64,000 nucleotides of DNA, from assembly GCF_963576545.1 (NCBI RefSeq), contig NC_083656.1, positions 3,550,186-3,614,185 of the forward strand. Direction: 5' to 3'. This DNA comes from Limanda limanda. Lineage: Eukaryota; Chordata; Actinopteri; Pleuronectiformes; Pleuronectidae. Positions within the stretch are counted from its first letter, which is position 1, and each line of letters starts with the position of its first letter. Below the pieces are notes generated by a model. The model made no database searches. It saw only the letters and a list, made by a program, of their open reading frames with translations, and was not told the DNA's origin. Made by a program: the position numbers and the translations under genes. Positions 33,481 through 46,742 of the stretch are shown one piece after another.

Positions 33481-35413
33481 ATCTACAGATCAAGACATAG
33501 AAATCTGATTTTAAAAAGTCAACTACGAACACACTCAACCTTTGGAGCCGTGATACAGATCTGGGGTTTACCTTTGTCCTCTGCATGGGCTGAGAGCCAA
33601 AGTATTACCCAGCTCCAAGAGGTGATCGCGCATAACCAGCAACAATGTTACACAACGTTACAACACAAACACTGTCTCCTCTGTGCCGACTGTGGTTTGC
33701 ACTTTCGAGCCTCCAGTCTGACCCCGAACAGCCTTAACGCGATAACACAAGAATGAATGAAACGAAAGCGTATCAGACAAAAGCTGCAAAAGAGGAACAT
33801 TCTGTGCTTCGCTGAGAGGAGGCAAAAAAAAAAACCCACTTCCTTTCAGTCAATGAGAGAACTGTCCAAGAAACCGCACGCTTTCATAAAATACCACCCA
33901 CTCGATCTCTGCAGAGCTGCAAGCTAACATTACAGCTGCACCTTGTTGAGCCTGCACGACAATAACACACCGTGCGGCACTCGCCTCTCACAGCAGAGAG
34001 ACACGTTCGCCTCCCGGCTACGACGCAGGTGAGGCCGTGTATCGTAACACGACAACAAGCTCAGCTGCACAAAAGACAAACTAATTCACCCTGGTTTTTA
34101 GTCAGAGTCATTATTCACTTATTGTTTCCTCTGTTCCAGGAAATATCCTCCTCGCAGCACGCCGGCTAATTGCCTTTCTGAATTAATCCCCGGCTTTCGC
34201 TGCAGAATAAAAAACCAAATTGCCACGTCTATATCCTGTGTGTTCGTTCAAGAGCCTCAGGGCCGGTTATCAAGTTTAGTTTATTGTTCATCATGAAAAA
34301 TGCTTGTTCGGATGTGTCTAATAGAAAAGGAGACAACGGTGATGCAGCGGCAGCTCGAGCACACGACCCCTCGGACTGTAATGGTCTCGTTGCGTCTGTT
34401 CTCTGCACAGAGTGAACGGCCATGAAGATTACTCCTTCCAGTTAGAGGCGGGCAGGGGTTGAACGGCCACACGAGGAATTCAATTCCCTCAAATTGAAAC
34501 AGCAGTTTAGCACGAGAGCTGGCGCTGGGATTACACCCGGCCAGGTGGCGAGGCAAACTGTCAGAAAATAAAAAAGTCATTCGGCTGCTGGCTCTGAGCC
34601 GACGCACGGTTTGTCTATCCTGCTTTTTCTTTTTGTCGTGTCAGATTATCTGTGTATCAACGTGTGAGAGAGTGAGTGCTTGTATCCGTCTGCGGCCGAG
34701 CGCACGTGGATGTTTGTACATGTTTGTCCATTTGATTATGTGCGCGCGTGTTTGTGTTCGCTGCGGTGAATGGTTGCCCAGGGTTTGGGGGGGGAGGGGT
34801 TGCACTCGTCTGTGTTTGTGAGAGCGTGTGCCAGGGCGGGAAAGTGATTCCCCTGTTGGGCACGACAGATGGGCAGGGAGCGGCTCAGCCTTCTTCTTCT
34901 TCTTCTCTCAGCCACCGGAGGAGCACGAGGGCGTCGGGAGTTCTCCTCTCATCCCTCTGACCGGAGGAGACTCTTCATCCGGAGTCAAGCGCTTGCTCCT
35001 TTCTTACAAACGCTCACTGCTAAATTGTTCAGCAACTATAACTCGAGCCAGGTTCTATTTTGGATCCGAGGAAACTTGTAGACGGGTCTCTCTGCCAGAT
35101 CGTGGTTTTACTTTGACAAAGACGACTGAGGAAGCGTCCCTCTTCAATATCACTTTGAAATTAGAGGTGAACTTCGTGTTTTCCAGTATTTGTTCAATAA
35201 TCTTTGCTTGTAGACTCACATTTAGTTGCTCAATAAAAAATTCTGAACATTGACTTGGCTACAACCCTAGAAAGTCATAGTCCAGGGTCAAATACTGCAG
35301 ATATTCTTCAACAGATATTTCCCGCATTTTAAAGAATCTACATCATCTACATAGTTTAAATACCAGAGAAGAACATGGAGAAATACGTCTTCCATGAAAT
35401 CTGTTTACTTAGA
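33481..35413. other. Unannotated
   Basis: No gene supported. 'acgacgcaggtgaggccg' at 34021-34038 is donor-like but isolated. G-run at 34788-34799 and (ttc)n at 34891-34903. Confidence 0.5.
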
Positions 35414-35558
35414 ATTAGGAAATGTCTTGTTGTCTTATCCGTTGTTCCCCCTGCACTTTATGTTTTACCGTGGGAGAGTGGGAAACGATATATCGATTTC
35501 TTTGTATGTCTGTACATGTAAAGAAATTGACAAATAAAGCTACTATACTATACTATAC
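35414..35558 (+). mobile_element. LINE 3' tail, copy 2
   Basis: Second copy of the tail at 8155-8308. It shares 'attaggaaatgtcttgttgt' and the 'aataaagctactat' end, here with a (ctata)n tail. Confidence 0.65.
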
Positions 35559-37680
35559 ATGTAGGAGTTTGTTCATTCCCAGTGTTAGTGAGCTAGAACG
35601 CAGGCTGCATGTGAACGAGAACGCAGAGCAAAGAATTTGCTTTGCCAAGGATCTGCATCAGTGTTGATAGGGGCTCCAGCATGCAGAGCTAAATTTAGTA
35701 TTTCTAGTGAAATAAAGATCTCAATATGACAGGGTTGTGTTTCCTGAGGCTTTTAAAACGCTACTCAACGTCAACCCGAGCTGCTGCACATTTGTCGGTG
35801 CACCGATCCGGGGGGGGGAAAGGCAATGTGAAAGGGGGATTACCAGCGAACATGCAAACTGCTGCGAAGCGAAGGTGAGCCCTGTCAGACGGGAACAGCT
35901 CGTGAGTCTGAGCGGCGACGGCAACAGGGAAAAGTGCACGTTCATCACAGAGGGAGATAACGGAGGAGACGATATAAGAGACAGAGACACACAAAGAAGA
36001 ATCCTGCACGAAAACAAAGATGTCAGTTGTGTCCCCTTCTGTCCCAACAGGCCAATCATCTGCTACTAAACAGCCGAAGCAGGAAGCATAGCAAAGTATT
36101 CGCGTTGTTGCCGATCATTCTGATTTCCACATCCGACATTAACTTTAATTTACAGTTATTACGAAATCACACACACAGGTGAGTGTGCTGATTATTATTC
36201 TTGGCTCTAAGGCTCCGAAGAGAGGAGAGGAGGCGACCGACTGAGGATGGAGAAGGAGGAAGATGTCGGTGCCGTGACATCTGTGCACCTGTGTAGTAGA
36301 AGTAAAGAGAATAAACCGTATTCTGTCTCTTCCCTCAGTCGTGTAGATGAGGGCTGGGTCTCGATAGACAGAAATAACTGCCCAGGGGGTTTTTGCCAAG
36401 TGCCTGAACTTGCCTTTGAGGACTTTTAGCCTATATGACCCCCCCCATGGAGCCGAGCGCTGACTGGTGCAACTCGGGGGTCTGAGTCCTGAAGGAGGTG
36501 GACGGAGTGTACAGTAGAGCGAGCTGTACATTACAGTACAGTATGTGGCACACGGCTCATATTCACTATACATGCTGTTCCTGCCCTGTCACCCCCCCGC
36601 CGCCCCCGTCCCCAAAAAAATAAAATCCGATATCTGCACCTGTGGAAATGAGACACGGCGTCCCAGTATGGGAAGAGAAAACCGACCCGCCTCCCCACCA
36701 GTCTTCTGACTCGGTGACACCACACACTCGCACATCCCATCCATGCTGCTTCACAGTTAATTGAGTGTCTGCAGAAACAGAGACACCTCCACACACACAC
36801 ACACACACACACTTACACACACAAGGCTGTGAACACACGTCTTACCTTGGTGGTCAGGTGTCTTCACTCCGGTGCGTCTGTACTTTTGATCCCAGCTTTC
36901 ATCCCAGCGTACAGGTCACGGGGAACTCTGCAATCAGAACAGACAGTCTGTGATTCCTCCAGATCTCGGCCAGCGAGAGAACAACATGCAGCAGCAGCAG
37001 CAGCAAAAAAAAGGAAAATCCTGCGAGACGGGAGTTTGCCAAATCCCACAGATAGCCGCAGCTCCAGCACAAGGAAATCCACATAGCCACTGATGCATGG
37101 ACTGCCAAGTCAGGGATGACATGGGAGGAGTCTCCGGAGTTCAACAGGGGAAAATCCCCCGAAGGAGGTGCAAGGTTTTCTTGTCTATGCAAACCGCTGT
37201 TAGATTTTCATGTGACCAGCTTACCACTAAAAGGCTTAGTAGTCTAATCCTTCGGCCAAATGAAGTGTCTAACTTAAGGCTTAGACTGGCCAAAGGAATC
37301 ACTGGGAGTTTAGAGTATGAACCTTGTTTCCAAAGGCCAGTCGTCCCGAGTATCTGTGGAGGAATGTTCTCCCTCCATCACCTCCTTAGCTGCCTCACTC
37401 TCCATGCTACTGCTGTTTAGTACAATCATAAAAATAAAGGCTTGAGGCCACATTAACCAGCTGGCGTGGCCAAGACAAATATCATAATCACTCACACTCA
37501 AAGCTGCACGGTCCTGGCAGCAGGAGTGAATAATTAGCAGTCGCACCTCAGACGGACGATGATGAGTCTGTGTAATGTCTCAGTGCTGAGCGTGCAGAAT
37601 CCACTCCTGATCAAACCCGTACTCTGCTTTTATACAGAAGTCCTTCTGTTCTATAGTTGGGTTGAATAAAGGCCAGAAAA
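35559..37680. other. Unannotated with (CA)n at 36791-36812
   Basis: No gene supported. A donor-like AAG|gtgagc at 35874/35875 follows an open frame (35737-36069) without a convincing acceptor or known homology. A GCA run lies at 36986-37004. Confidence 0.45.
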
Positions 37681-38130
37681 GTGTATCTGTAGTTTTGTTG
37701 GTGCTGTAAATTTGACCTTTGACCTTTTGGATATTCATCTTTCAATCCAACTGGACACTTGTGAGTTAAATTGTCGTAGTTACACCAATAATCCTCGAGT
37801 TATGGTCAAAGACGTGTTTTCTGGGACCGTAGAGCGACCTTAACCTTTGACCGTCTAATTAATAACAAATGTTGTTTTAGGACAAACACACAACCCAAAA
37901 ACACAAAGCTTCCGGCCACGCCAGACAGACACACACAGACAAGTGTAACTATAGTTTTGTTGTTGCAATAAATTTGACCTTTGACCCTTTGGACATTCAT
38001 TCAATCCAACAGGACATTTGTAAGTTAAATTGTCATAGATACATCATAGATACATGTTTTAGGACAAACACACAACCCAAAAACACAAAGCTTCCGGCTA
38101 CGGCAGAGAGACACACACACAGACACACAC
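37681..38130. repeat. Tandem duplication of a teleost dispersed repeat
   Basis: Unit A is 37681-37942 and unit B is 37943-38130. Both start with 'agttttgttg' and 'aaatttgacctttgacc', and both end with 'acaacccaaaaacacaaagc' and 'ttccggc'. Unit B lacks about 85 bp of the middle. The end phrases match the tail of a common fish repeat (acaacccgaaaacat..cctccggc). Each copy carries a DR1-type nuclear-receptor motif. Confidence 0.82.
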
Positions 38131-40639
38131 ACTCACGCATTATCATTAAGGTGTAATTGTCTCTGGCACGCTTGATCACTCCTTTTTCCAGGTTGTGTAA
38201 TTATGAGATGACATTCAGCCAAGAAGCAGCGCGACGTTCTCACACCTGACAGAACCGCTGTTAACACACGAGGCCACTCCTATCGCACAGTGGGAAAAAT
38301 AATGAAACAATTCTCAGACGCACACGGACGAGACGGCGTTATCGAAAAAGAAGCAAGAAACAGAATTGTTGGCCTTTCGCTATCAGATTCTTAGTCTCGC
38401 TCCTGCCAGCGTCTCCCGAATCAAAGCCTCTAAGATAGAAGCTGCGCAGGTCAATGCTTTGTCTGTGTTTTTACATTAAACTTCTCGGCATTTAACAAAT
38501 TCCGACGTCTTAAATACCATCAGAGGATTTTAAGAAAGTCCCTTTGAAGCTTCTCAATGCAGTTCACCTCAAGCTTATCGTATGTTTTCTATTATTCTCT
38601 CTTCCACTGAGATTCTTTTGGAGACAGCTGGTTCCAACTAAAGCATAATTACACGACTGTACACAAACATCGATTCTATAATTTAATTGTACGCGTTTCA
38701 TTATTTTTGACAGAGCCGTGGATTCTTCTACATTGCACAGTCACAGGCAGGAGATCTGCATGGAAAACAAACATGGAGGAGGGTGGATGTGATTCTGAAT
38801 AGGAGGGAGACTCTGATGAGCTTAGACAAAACAAGACACTCCCACCTACAAGTGATGTGCTTTGTAAACGTGCTGCAGCCCCGGTTCCCAACAAGAGGCT
38901 CGGAACACCACTAACCTCTTTCCCCACCTACACAACACTGATGTCAAACCGTGTGGGGAGAGTTCACGGATGAAAAAGGCCACGAAAGTACAGTTGAGTG
39001 CTCGAAACAAAACCACAAGCTCACACGGTACAAGAGGTTTCATCTGCTGCACAGCTCACGGCAAAAGAATCACGAAGAAGGAAAAGAGGTTGTGAATTAA
39101 ATCTGCAACGACTCGGTTCCACTTGACACGGACGAGAAAAGGTCAAAGTAAATGTACGTGTTGATATTCATCATCTGTCTTTATGGCAAAAGATGCAGGT
39201 AAATGTGAAATCAAGAAAATATTGTAGAACTTTACTTACAGATAGAGGAAATAAGACAAATAGTTTATAATTTACTCCAATGACATTTAAAAGGACGGCT
39301 TTATTTTGGAGGATTTTTTCCCAAAAGAGACTGAGGCGCAACTGAGCCGCTGATCCCTTCACCGACTCCAGTCTGAGGTGAATCTTTCTTCGGCCCCACC
39401 CGCTTGTTCTCGGTGTGGCCATGCATCTGATTCTCTGGCTAATCCATATGCTAAGCCAGCTCTCAGCCACTCAATGAGGGATAAATATGCATCAGTACAG
39501 GCTGAACAGATAAGAGGGGCCAGGGAGGCAGGGTTAAACCTGACAGCACTCAAACCCATTTACCCGCTCGGTTACAGGACGTGTGCACCACAGTGACTGG
39601 AGCAGGTTCACGTTAGGATTCGACAACAGGAAAATAAAGTTTTTCCTGTCGATGGTTCAGAGGCGTCTTCGTTCTTCTGCTCGGAATCAATCGGAAAAAC
39701 ATTGAGAATTAGACGAAGCACCAGAATTGATGCTGAGCGATAAAACCAACTTTTATACCAAAGTTAAAATCGAAATTTGAATAACTAACACAAATTATAA
39801 CAAATAATTATTTTGGTATTGTTCCTTCACTAATGATCCTACGGGCAAAAAAATCGAAAGAAAATTAAATACACCGGACCTTTATTGGACAGAAGAAGGA
39901 GAGGAAAGTCTGAGACACAACTTTCCTCCTCTGCTCTTCACTCTCACAACCGTGGAAGAGAGACATAACACAACATAACGTGCCTACACATGGGTTGTGG
40001 TCTTGTGATATACTTTAGGGCACAACAACACGCCGCCTCACCAATAAGTCCACCAGTGATTTCAAGGTTCAGCAGATGGCCGCTGCAGATTAAGGTATGG
40101 GCCCAACGAGTGGCTTTTACAGGCATTAGAGTATATAAGTTGTTCCTTCACCCCATGACCGCATCCTGGATATCAAAGGACGAAAACAACATTTCATCCC
40201 AGGCTGGTAATGGATTATTGAGTTCGCCTGACCGTGCACACAGTGATTCTTTCTGCAAGTTGGGTTTGACAAAGTAGTGGAGCGGTTGTGTCTGAGGAGA
40301 CTTTGACTTCCTCACGTCAGCACAGGCTCTCTCTTTGAATGAAGCTTCTGTTTCCACCGGCTGAGGACGTTTCTTTAAGAAAATCATGTAACGTTCAGGG
40401 AACTCGACCTATTTGTTCGGTTCCGAGAAAGATACCAATCGCACGTCTGCCCATTTCCTTCCACGGCAAGAAAAACATGTTGTGAGCAATGTGCTGGAGG
40501 ACAAATTTCCTCATTTGAGTCGGCAAACAATCCGTGATACGACAATCTTGTTCTTTTTGTCAATGTTTTTCAAAATAAACCTTTTTTTTCAACCCCCAAA
40601 AAAAGCCGAGACAACGATCACCCTGTCTGTGCGGAGCTG
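38131..40639. other. Unannotated
   Basis: No gene, RNA or repeat recognised in this stretch. Confidence 0.5.
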
Positions 40640-40870
40640 GAGTTGGGAAGCAATTAGCCTAGCTTAGCGCAATGACTGGTTCAAGTAAGTTCACAGGGAA
40701 AAATGAAAACACGTAAAATAAATATCTGTTTCCCACATGTAGGGGGTTATGTTGTTTGTCTAGTTTTTGCTTGCAAGATAATGAAAGAAGTTACTGAACG
40801 GATTTCCGCTAAACTTGGTGGAACGATGCAACGTACCAGAAAGGATCCGATACCCAATAATCACATTTAT
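40640..40870. repeat. Possible dispersed-repeat fragment
   Basis: 'ttagcctagcttagcgcaat' and 'ctgaacggatttccgctaaa', then 'cttggtgga', resemble phrases recurrent in teleost interspersed repeats. Boundaries and class unknown. Confidence 0.35.
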
Positions 40871-41566
40871 CATGTCATCAAAATTTTGGTTGATGACACT
40901 GATATTTTCCTAAAACTTTGACAGAACACATCTAATAAATCATCCCGCAGATAAAATTTTGTTTGTTAAATGGTCCATTATCTTTTTAGACGTATCTGAT
41001 GCTTGGGACAGATTTGATTTTGAACACCATCAGGCTTTTTCATTTAAAACCCCGACAGGAACATTTATTTACGAGTTTTCTGACTCTGATTTACACTGTC
41101 TCATCTCCAATTCTACTTTTTGTATGTTTTACTTAAATAACGTTTGAGTTGTTAACCCCAGAACTAAACACACGCGGCTGTGGGAACTTAAAACCAGGAA
41201 GTTTTGACTATTTTTAGATATTTCGCTGCCAAACCGAAGTACAATAATAATCATTTGCAAAAGTCTCCATGAACTGGATTGTTTCCCTCTTCCTCCCGCT
41301 CTCTAAAAGGATTGGTCTTCCCATGGGGGGGGGTTTAATGGTGATTAACTTGTGAGGGGTCCCCGGCTGCAGCCTTCTCAGAGCTACTACCAGGACTCCC
41401 AGTGTGAAGTGAGTCCGAGGGCGGCCGGTGCCAGAGAGAGAACTCCGACAGGAAGTGTTGCAGGCTCGCTCACACTCTGCCAAACCGCCCACTGAATCAC
41501 ATCCATCTGTTTGCATATTATGCAAATCACCCCCGAGTTGCTTAAGTATAAATCAGAGTGCATGTG
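40871..41566. other. Unannotated
   Basis: Nothing recognised. Small frames at 40959-41147 and 41214-41525 have no support. Confidence 0.5.
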
Positions 41567-41599
41567 TGTGAGAGAGACAGAGAGAGAGAGAGAGAGAGA
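41567..41599 (+). repeat. (GA)n microsatellite
   Basis: Short GA array with one CA interruption. Confidence 0.9.
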
Positions 41600-41930
41600 C
41601 CTCCTCTTTCCTCAAATCAGCTTACGATCTACCCCGACACTTTCACATCAGTCGAGTCGGACGTGCCGCTGAGCGGACGCCACATTTCAGACGTTCAGCC
41701 GACGCTCGAGTCCAGACTGACGCTCGGAGAACAGATTCTTTTCCACATATTGTGACTTTGCAGCCGATGAGTGCGACATGCATCATTCCAGCTCTAATCC
41801 AATTCATTGTTCCTCCCCGGCTCAGCGTATAGAATAAGTTATTTCCACACAGGATTAATCCAGTGTGCTTTACTTTTATAACAATCTGCTGGTTTGCATA
41901 GTTTAAAAGCTTAGCTGTTGCATTGACTCA

Positions 41931-41968
41931 GACACACACACACACACACACAGACACACACACACACA
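41931..41968 (+). repeat. (CA)n microsatellite
   Basis: CA array with one AG interruption at about 41952. Confidence 0.94.
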
Positions 41969-42462
41969 CTCGGTGCTGTAACCGAGCCAATGTGGAGATT
42001 GATCAGCTGGGCTGTTTCCAAATTGCAGCCTGTCCTCTGCCGCCACGCCAAGCACAATAACTCTCTCCTCTCTTTGACCGGGGAAAGTGGGGAGTTAAAA
42101 AATAAATAAACATGCACGAGAGGAAGAGAGCGCAAGAGGAGAAAGAAAAACGGACGCACAATTGGATAATGTCTTGACACCCAACGCAGGAAAAAGGAAT
42201 GCCTGGCTCTCAGAAGTCTGACCCAATTTCCTTCCTTCCTCTAATCTACGGTAAAAAAGCTCCATGACTCAGAATCCCTGGCGCTGCTGCAGTGAGTTGT
42301 GTGTTTGTGCGCGAGGCCAGTCGCCAAGAAGCTACACACACAAAACACACACGTATATGCCAACCTCACCCTCGATGTGGCATCGCAACAACTGGAACGT
42401 GAAAACAGACCAGGCTGGAACTGGCTGCAGCTTCATACTCTCTTTGTCGGCTTTCATGGAAA

Positions 42463-42512
42463 CGTGTGTGTGTGTGTGTGTGTGGGTGTGTGTGTGTGTG
42501 TGTGTGTGTGTG
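42463..42512 (+). repeat. (GT)n microsatellite
   Basis: 25 GT copies with one G insertion near 42485. Confidence 0.95.
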
Positions 42513-43031
42513 TCCTATGTGAGGCAGGCACATGTTCTGTATGGGTTCATTAGTATGCATAATGAGAAGCCTGTGTTCCGATGGAAACAATTCAATAATC
42601 AATTATACACTCGCTGGAAACACACTGGTGCTCGTCTCCCGACAACGAAATCAGTTAACGCACCCGAGGCAGGAACATCGACTTATTGCATTTCTGAAGG
42701 ATCACATCGAGTCGTATTAAGGAACCATGATGGAGATACAAATGTGTAATCACGCACATTAATCGGGAGATATTTCCCCTGATAGCACTTGTGCATATTG
42801 GTATTCTCTTTTCATTTAATAATCTGGGTGTCTGTTGGTCTAATTAAGCCTCATATGTTGGGCACAGTGCGGTTCTTGCATATGTAACATGTTCATGTAT
42901 TAACTCCATATTCATAACTTCCGCTTAAGACGCTGCAAGTTATATAAATTCTGCAAATTCTTGGGAATATTAATGCGCTTTGATTGCACTCACACAAAAG
43001 TGGCGGCCATCTTGGTTGGTCTGGTTCTTCT
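42513..43031. other. Unannotated
   Basis: AT-rich. No gene seen. 'tggcggccatcttgg' at 43001-43015 shares a 14-base core with the MITE interior at 6264-6277 (opposite strand). Confidence 0.5.
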
Positions 43032-43660
43032 CTTTATCTATTTCTGCAAAACTACTATTTGGAAGGTGCTGAAATAAAGCAAATAATAATATAAGGTTTG
43101 ACTCCAGGAAACTCTGAATGATTTCAGAAGGATAAACAACACTATAGGTTATAAATTAGGTGTTTTTGGACGAGCTGGGAAACCCAGGAAACGAAAAGGT
43201 GGGCATATCAATCTGAAACATCTGGTCTGTTTCAGAAGATGATGAGCAGAAAATACATAATTTGGGCTAATCCATGCGAAACCTTAAAATTAATGTACAG
43301 TAGCTGCTTCAGTCTGATTGAACAGCTTCACTCTATATCTATTACTGCAAAACTACTATTTGGAAGGTGCTGAAATAAAACAAATTATAATATAAGGTTT
43401 GACTTCAGGAAACTCTGAATGATCATAGAAGGATAAACAACTATATAACTATATATATACACCTGACTTATAACTTATAGGTTAATTAGGTGTTTTTGGA
43501 GGTGCAGGCCCTTTAATAGCGAAATGCAAATTAAAAGGAGAACCCAGGAAACGAAAAGGTGGAAATATAAATCTGGAACATCTGATCTGCTTCAGGAGAT
43601 GGTGAGCAGAAAATACATAATTTGGGATAATCCATGCAGTCTGATTGGACAGCAGCACGG
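43032..43660. repeat. ~300-bp tandem duplication
   Basis: Unit A (about 43032-43330) and unit B (about 43331-43660) share 'tgcaaaactactatttggaa', 'ggataaacaac', 'aggtgtttttgga', 'aacccaggaaacgaaaaggt' and 'gagcagaaaatacataattt'. Unit B has an extra TA-rich insertion at about 43443-43478 and a different segment at 43500-43543. Confidence 0.85.
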
Positions 43661-43808
43661 AGACCTGCTTAAGTGACAGTGTGTGGAAAAACAAGGGGGA
43701 GGACTCGTGCAGGCGGAGAGAGGCCGGAGGAGTCCAGGGGTCACCTCCGGTCAACTAATCCCCATGTGTCAGATAAGGGTCTGCAGACACACTTGTGCTC
43801 AGCACGTT

Positions 43809-43810
<2 letters not shown>

Positions 43811-43850
<40 letters not shown>
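43811..43850 (+). repeat. (AC)n microsatellite
   Basis: About 20 copies. Confidence 0.95.
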
Positions 43851-44012
43851 AGGAATAACAAGGGAAAGCACTGGACTGTAAACAATGTACTTTCACATGG
43901 AACCCACGCAAGAAGGCACACACAGAGAATACATTAACTCATAGTCCAGCACATGATCCCTGTACCATCTCTCTCTTTATACTAATTCCTCCCTCATCTG
44001 TTTATAGCTCCG

Positions 44013-44072
<60 letters not shown>
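44013..44072 (+). repeat. Compound (TC)n(AC)n microsatellite
   Basis: TC array running directly into (AC)6. An 18-base G-run follows at 44148-44165. Confidence 0.95.
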
Positions 44073-44075
<3 letters not shown>

Positions 44076-44165
44076 GTCACCAGGGTCAGCGCCGCCTGCG
44101 TTGGCAGAGAAGTGGACTCCAGATGTGAGAGTGGAGGGAGCTCGCTTGGGGGGGGGGGGGGGGGG

Positions 44166-45309
44166 CAGCTGGTACCCGTCCAACCTGGACAAGGGTCAGG
44201 GACACGACGGAGGGAACACAAGCAGCCAGAGTGTCACCCCCCCCCACCCCCCCCGTCAGTCACGCTGGGCTGTTTGGGCTCTTCATTTTCACACTTCAGT
44301 AGAATGCAGTCTGACAGGAACCTGCAGCTGCACGCGAGCGAGAATAAACGTCGCGGAAATGCAACACTTTTTAAATCTACGTTTGGAAATAGAGACAAAC
44401 ACAACAGTGGCTTTCTGTTGATCATAATCAATTTAAAAATAACTACAAAAGCCTTTTCTGCGGTTGTGATTCACAAAGCTAACGAACACGTGTTATGATC
44501 CAGGAAGTATCAGAGGCTCGGTGGTAAATTCCTGCTCCGCTCTTCTCGCGTTAACCAAAGTCAAACAAGTTTTTGTCGGGCACTAAACAGTTTGGACAGA
44601 GCTGCACAAACAGGGAGTTGGCTGCGTGAGAAATGAACTGTTAGAAGCCTTTGTGTATCTGCCCGTGTACAGTAACGCACAACAAACGACTATCTAACGC
44701 AACATGTGTTCTTCACAGGACGTCTGAGTGATAACATCTCCACCAAAAAAATAACCGCCTGCATGTGTCGTGTCACCGTGAATGTGCTGTTGGATGCCCG
44801 TCTGCTGGTGTGAATGCATGTTTGTACATGTATCATACGTGTTGTATGATGCATGCGTGTCATGTAGCTGAAGGAGCTCACAGCTTGCATGCAGCCTCCC
44901 TGGATGTCAGGGCCCAGTGTGGCCGGAGCTTCTGCAGTGATCACAGACCGGTCTCACACTTTGCTGATTGAGTTTCCTGCTCTCTGGGTGCAGCTATGTG
45001 AAGAGGAACAGGAGCCAGCGCTCTGCACCAAGCACCCGGGGGCGTGGCAGGCGCACCACGGCCACGTGCACGTACAGTATCAGTCAACGTGCGCCGCAGG
45101 TTTTGCCACATGCCAACACATGCACGTTTTTTACCTCTTCAGTGCACCGCTCCCCAGCTGCTGAGAGCCAGTGTGTTTGACGGATGCAGCGGAGGGAGCT
45201 CAGAGGAGGAACGTGCACGGGTGCCAGATCAGCAAGTCTTTCAATCCCTGTACACACACACAGCCGCGCTGCACTTGGCATCAAGTTGGCAGTGCGGACC
45301 GCCCAGTGT

Positions 45310-45311
<2 letters not shown>
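44166..45311. other. Unannotated
   Basis: C-runs near 44237-44253. No gene supported; overlapping short frames only. Confidence 0.5.

Positions 45312-45342
<31 letters not shown>
45312..45342 (+). repeat. (TC)n microsatellite
   Basis: About 15 TC copies. Confidence 0.94.
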
Positions 45343-45344
<2 letters not shown>

Positions 45345-46693
45345 CCCCCCCGCTTGGCTCGCAGCTCTAACAGGTAGAGATGAAACGCTCGCCCCGGCTC
45401 CGCGGCACCTGCCCTTCGCTCGCCAGTCCTAAACCATCGCTGGAGATCTTCCAAATAAGGTGAAAACCAGGCTCAGATAAACCTTCAGAGCAAATCCCCG
45501 GATTTAATGAGGCGTTCGCTGATATCTGGGTTGTGTGCAGGCCGAGGCGATCGCACAGAGTTACAGTAATGACTGTTTACACGTCCCACATCGCTCCCCA
45601 AACGAGTACTTCAAGTTTGAAAGGTTTAATCGCAGAGTGTTCACGAGCAGCACAATGCCCCTGGGCTCGCGGCTCGCGGGAAAATGAGGATTTAATGATG
45701 CTTCTTTTGTTTGAAAGGGCAAACTGCCAGAACCAGAGCAGCTCCTCCTTCCTGCGTTGGATTGTTTGCTATAGTGTCACACCTCGAGCCCAACAAATCT
45801 CCGTGTTAACAACCAAGCACTCACCTTTCGCATGAATCAGCCCGAACTCATTAAAGAATCACTGCGATGCCAGAATGATAATGATTTAAACACGTGTGAT
45901 GCCAAGTATGAAAAGAATAATGATGAACTTTTGAATTACACAGATTTCTTTTCAGTAATATGCAGTAAAGCGTAATGTGGTACAAGAGAACAGAAGCATT
46001 TTGGAGTAATTAACACCCAAGACACTTTATTTTTTTTAACATCTTTTCTCCCACAGGTAATCAAAGTCAGAAAACGTTGAAAAACACCCGGTAAGATTTC
46101 AGACGTTCCGAGCTGACGTGTGCAAACTGCTTGTTTTATTCAACACATGATCGACACCTCAAGAGATATTCGCTCCGGTGTCCAACACGATAAAGACCAA
46201 CGTCAACATCTCACATCTGAGACACAAATGTTGTGCGCGTGCGGCTGTGAGGTCACACGGCTGCCCTCCGACTTTTAATAAAAGGTTTAACATTTATTAA
46301 ATCAAACACAAATCAATTCAAATCAAAATCCTGTAAATCATTTTTGCAGTGAAACTTTTTCTCCAGCCTAATGTTTAATCACAGCCTAGTCTTGAAAAAG
46401 CCCAAATTTATGTTTATCACAATCACCATTGCTCATTAATCACCGTTTTTTGAGATGAAGCTTTAATAATCGTCATTTCAAGATAAATGATTAAAGAAAA
46501 CTGGAACTGCAGGAAATAAGATATTAACCACGACGACAAATAAAGGACGATTCTTCACGAGCGGATTTGGCCTCAAACTGTCGAAAAGGTGACTAGCTTG
46601 TTTTTCCTGTCCCCCCCCCGATAAACCCACCCACCTGCAGCTGGGATACGATGTCATTATTCAATTCGCATGGGGGCAACTGCCAACCTGATG

Positions 46694-46695
<2 letters not shown>
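45343..46695. other. Unannotated
   Basis: A good acceptor, 'cttttctcccacag' (ends 46056), and a donor-like CCCG|gtaaga would define a 34-bp micro-exon. A minus-strand AAG|gtgagt lies at 45824-45832. Neither has a coding context. The AT-rich part at 46260-46520 has no recognised repeat. Confidence 0.4.

Positions 46696-46738
<43 letters not shown>
46696..46738 (+). repeat. (CA)n microsatellite
   Basis: About 21 copies. Confidence 0.95.

Positions 46739-46742
<4 letters not shown>

Noticed and set aside
36838..37082. Minus-strand exon ending at AAG|gtaaga near 36846
   Set aside because: All frames leading into the donor have a stop close by and no clear acceptor.
45824..45870. Minus-strand exon ending at AAG|gtgagt
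   Set aside because: Only a ~35-bp segment with a poor acceptor and no readable peptide.
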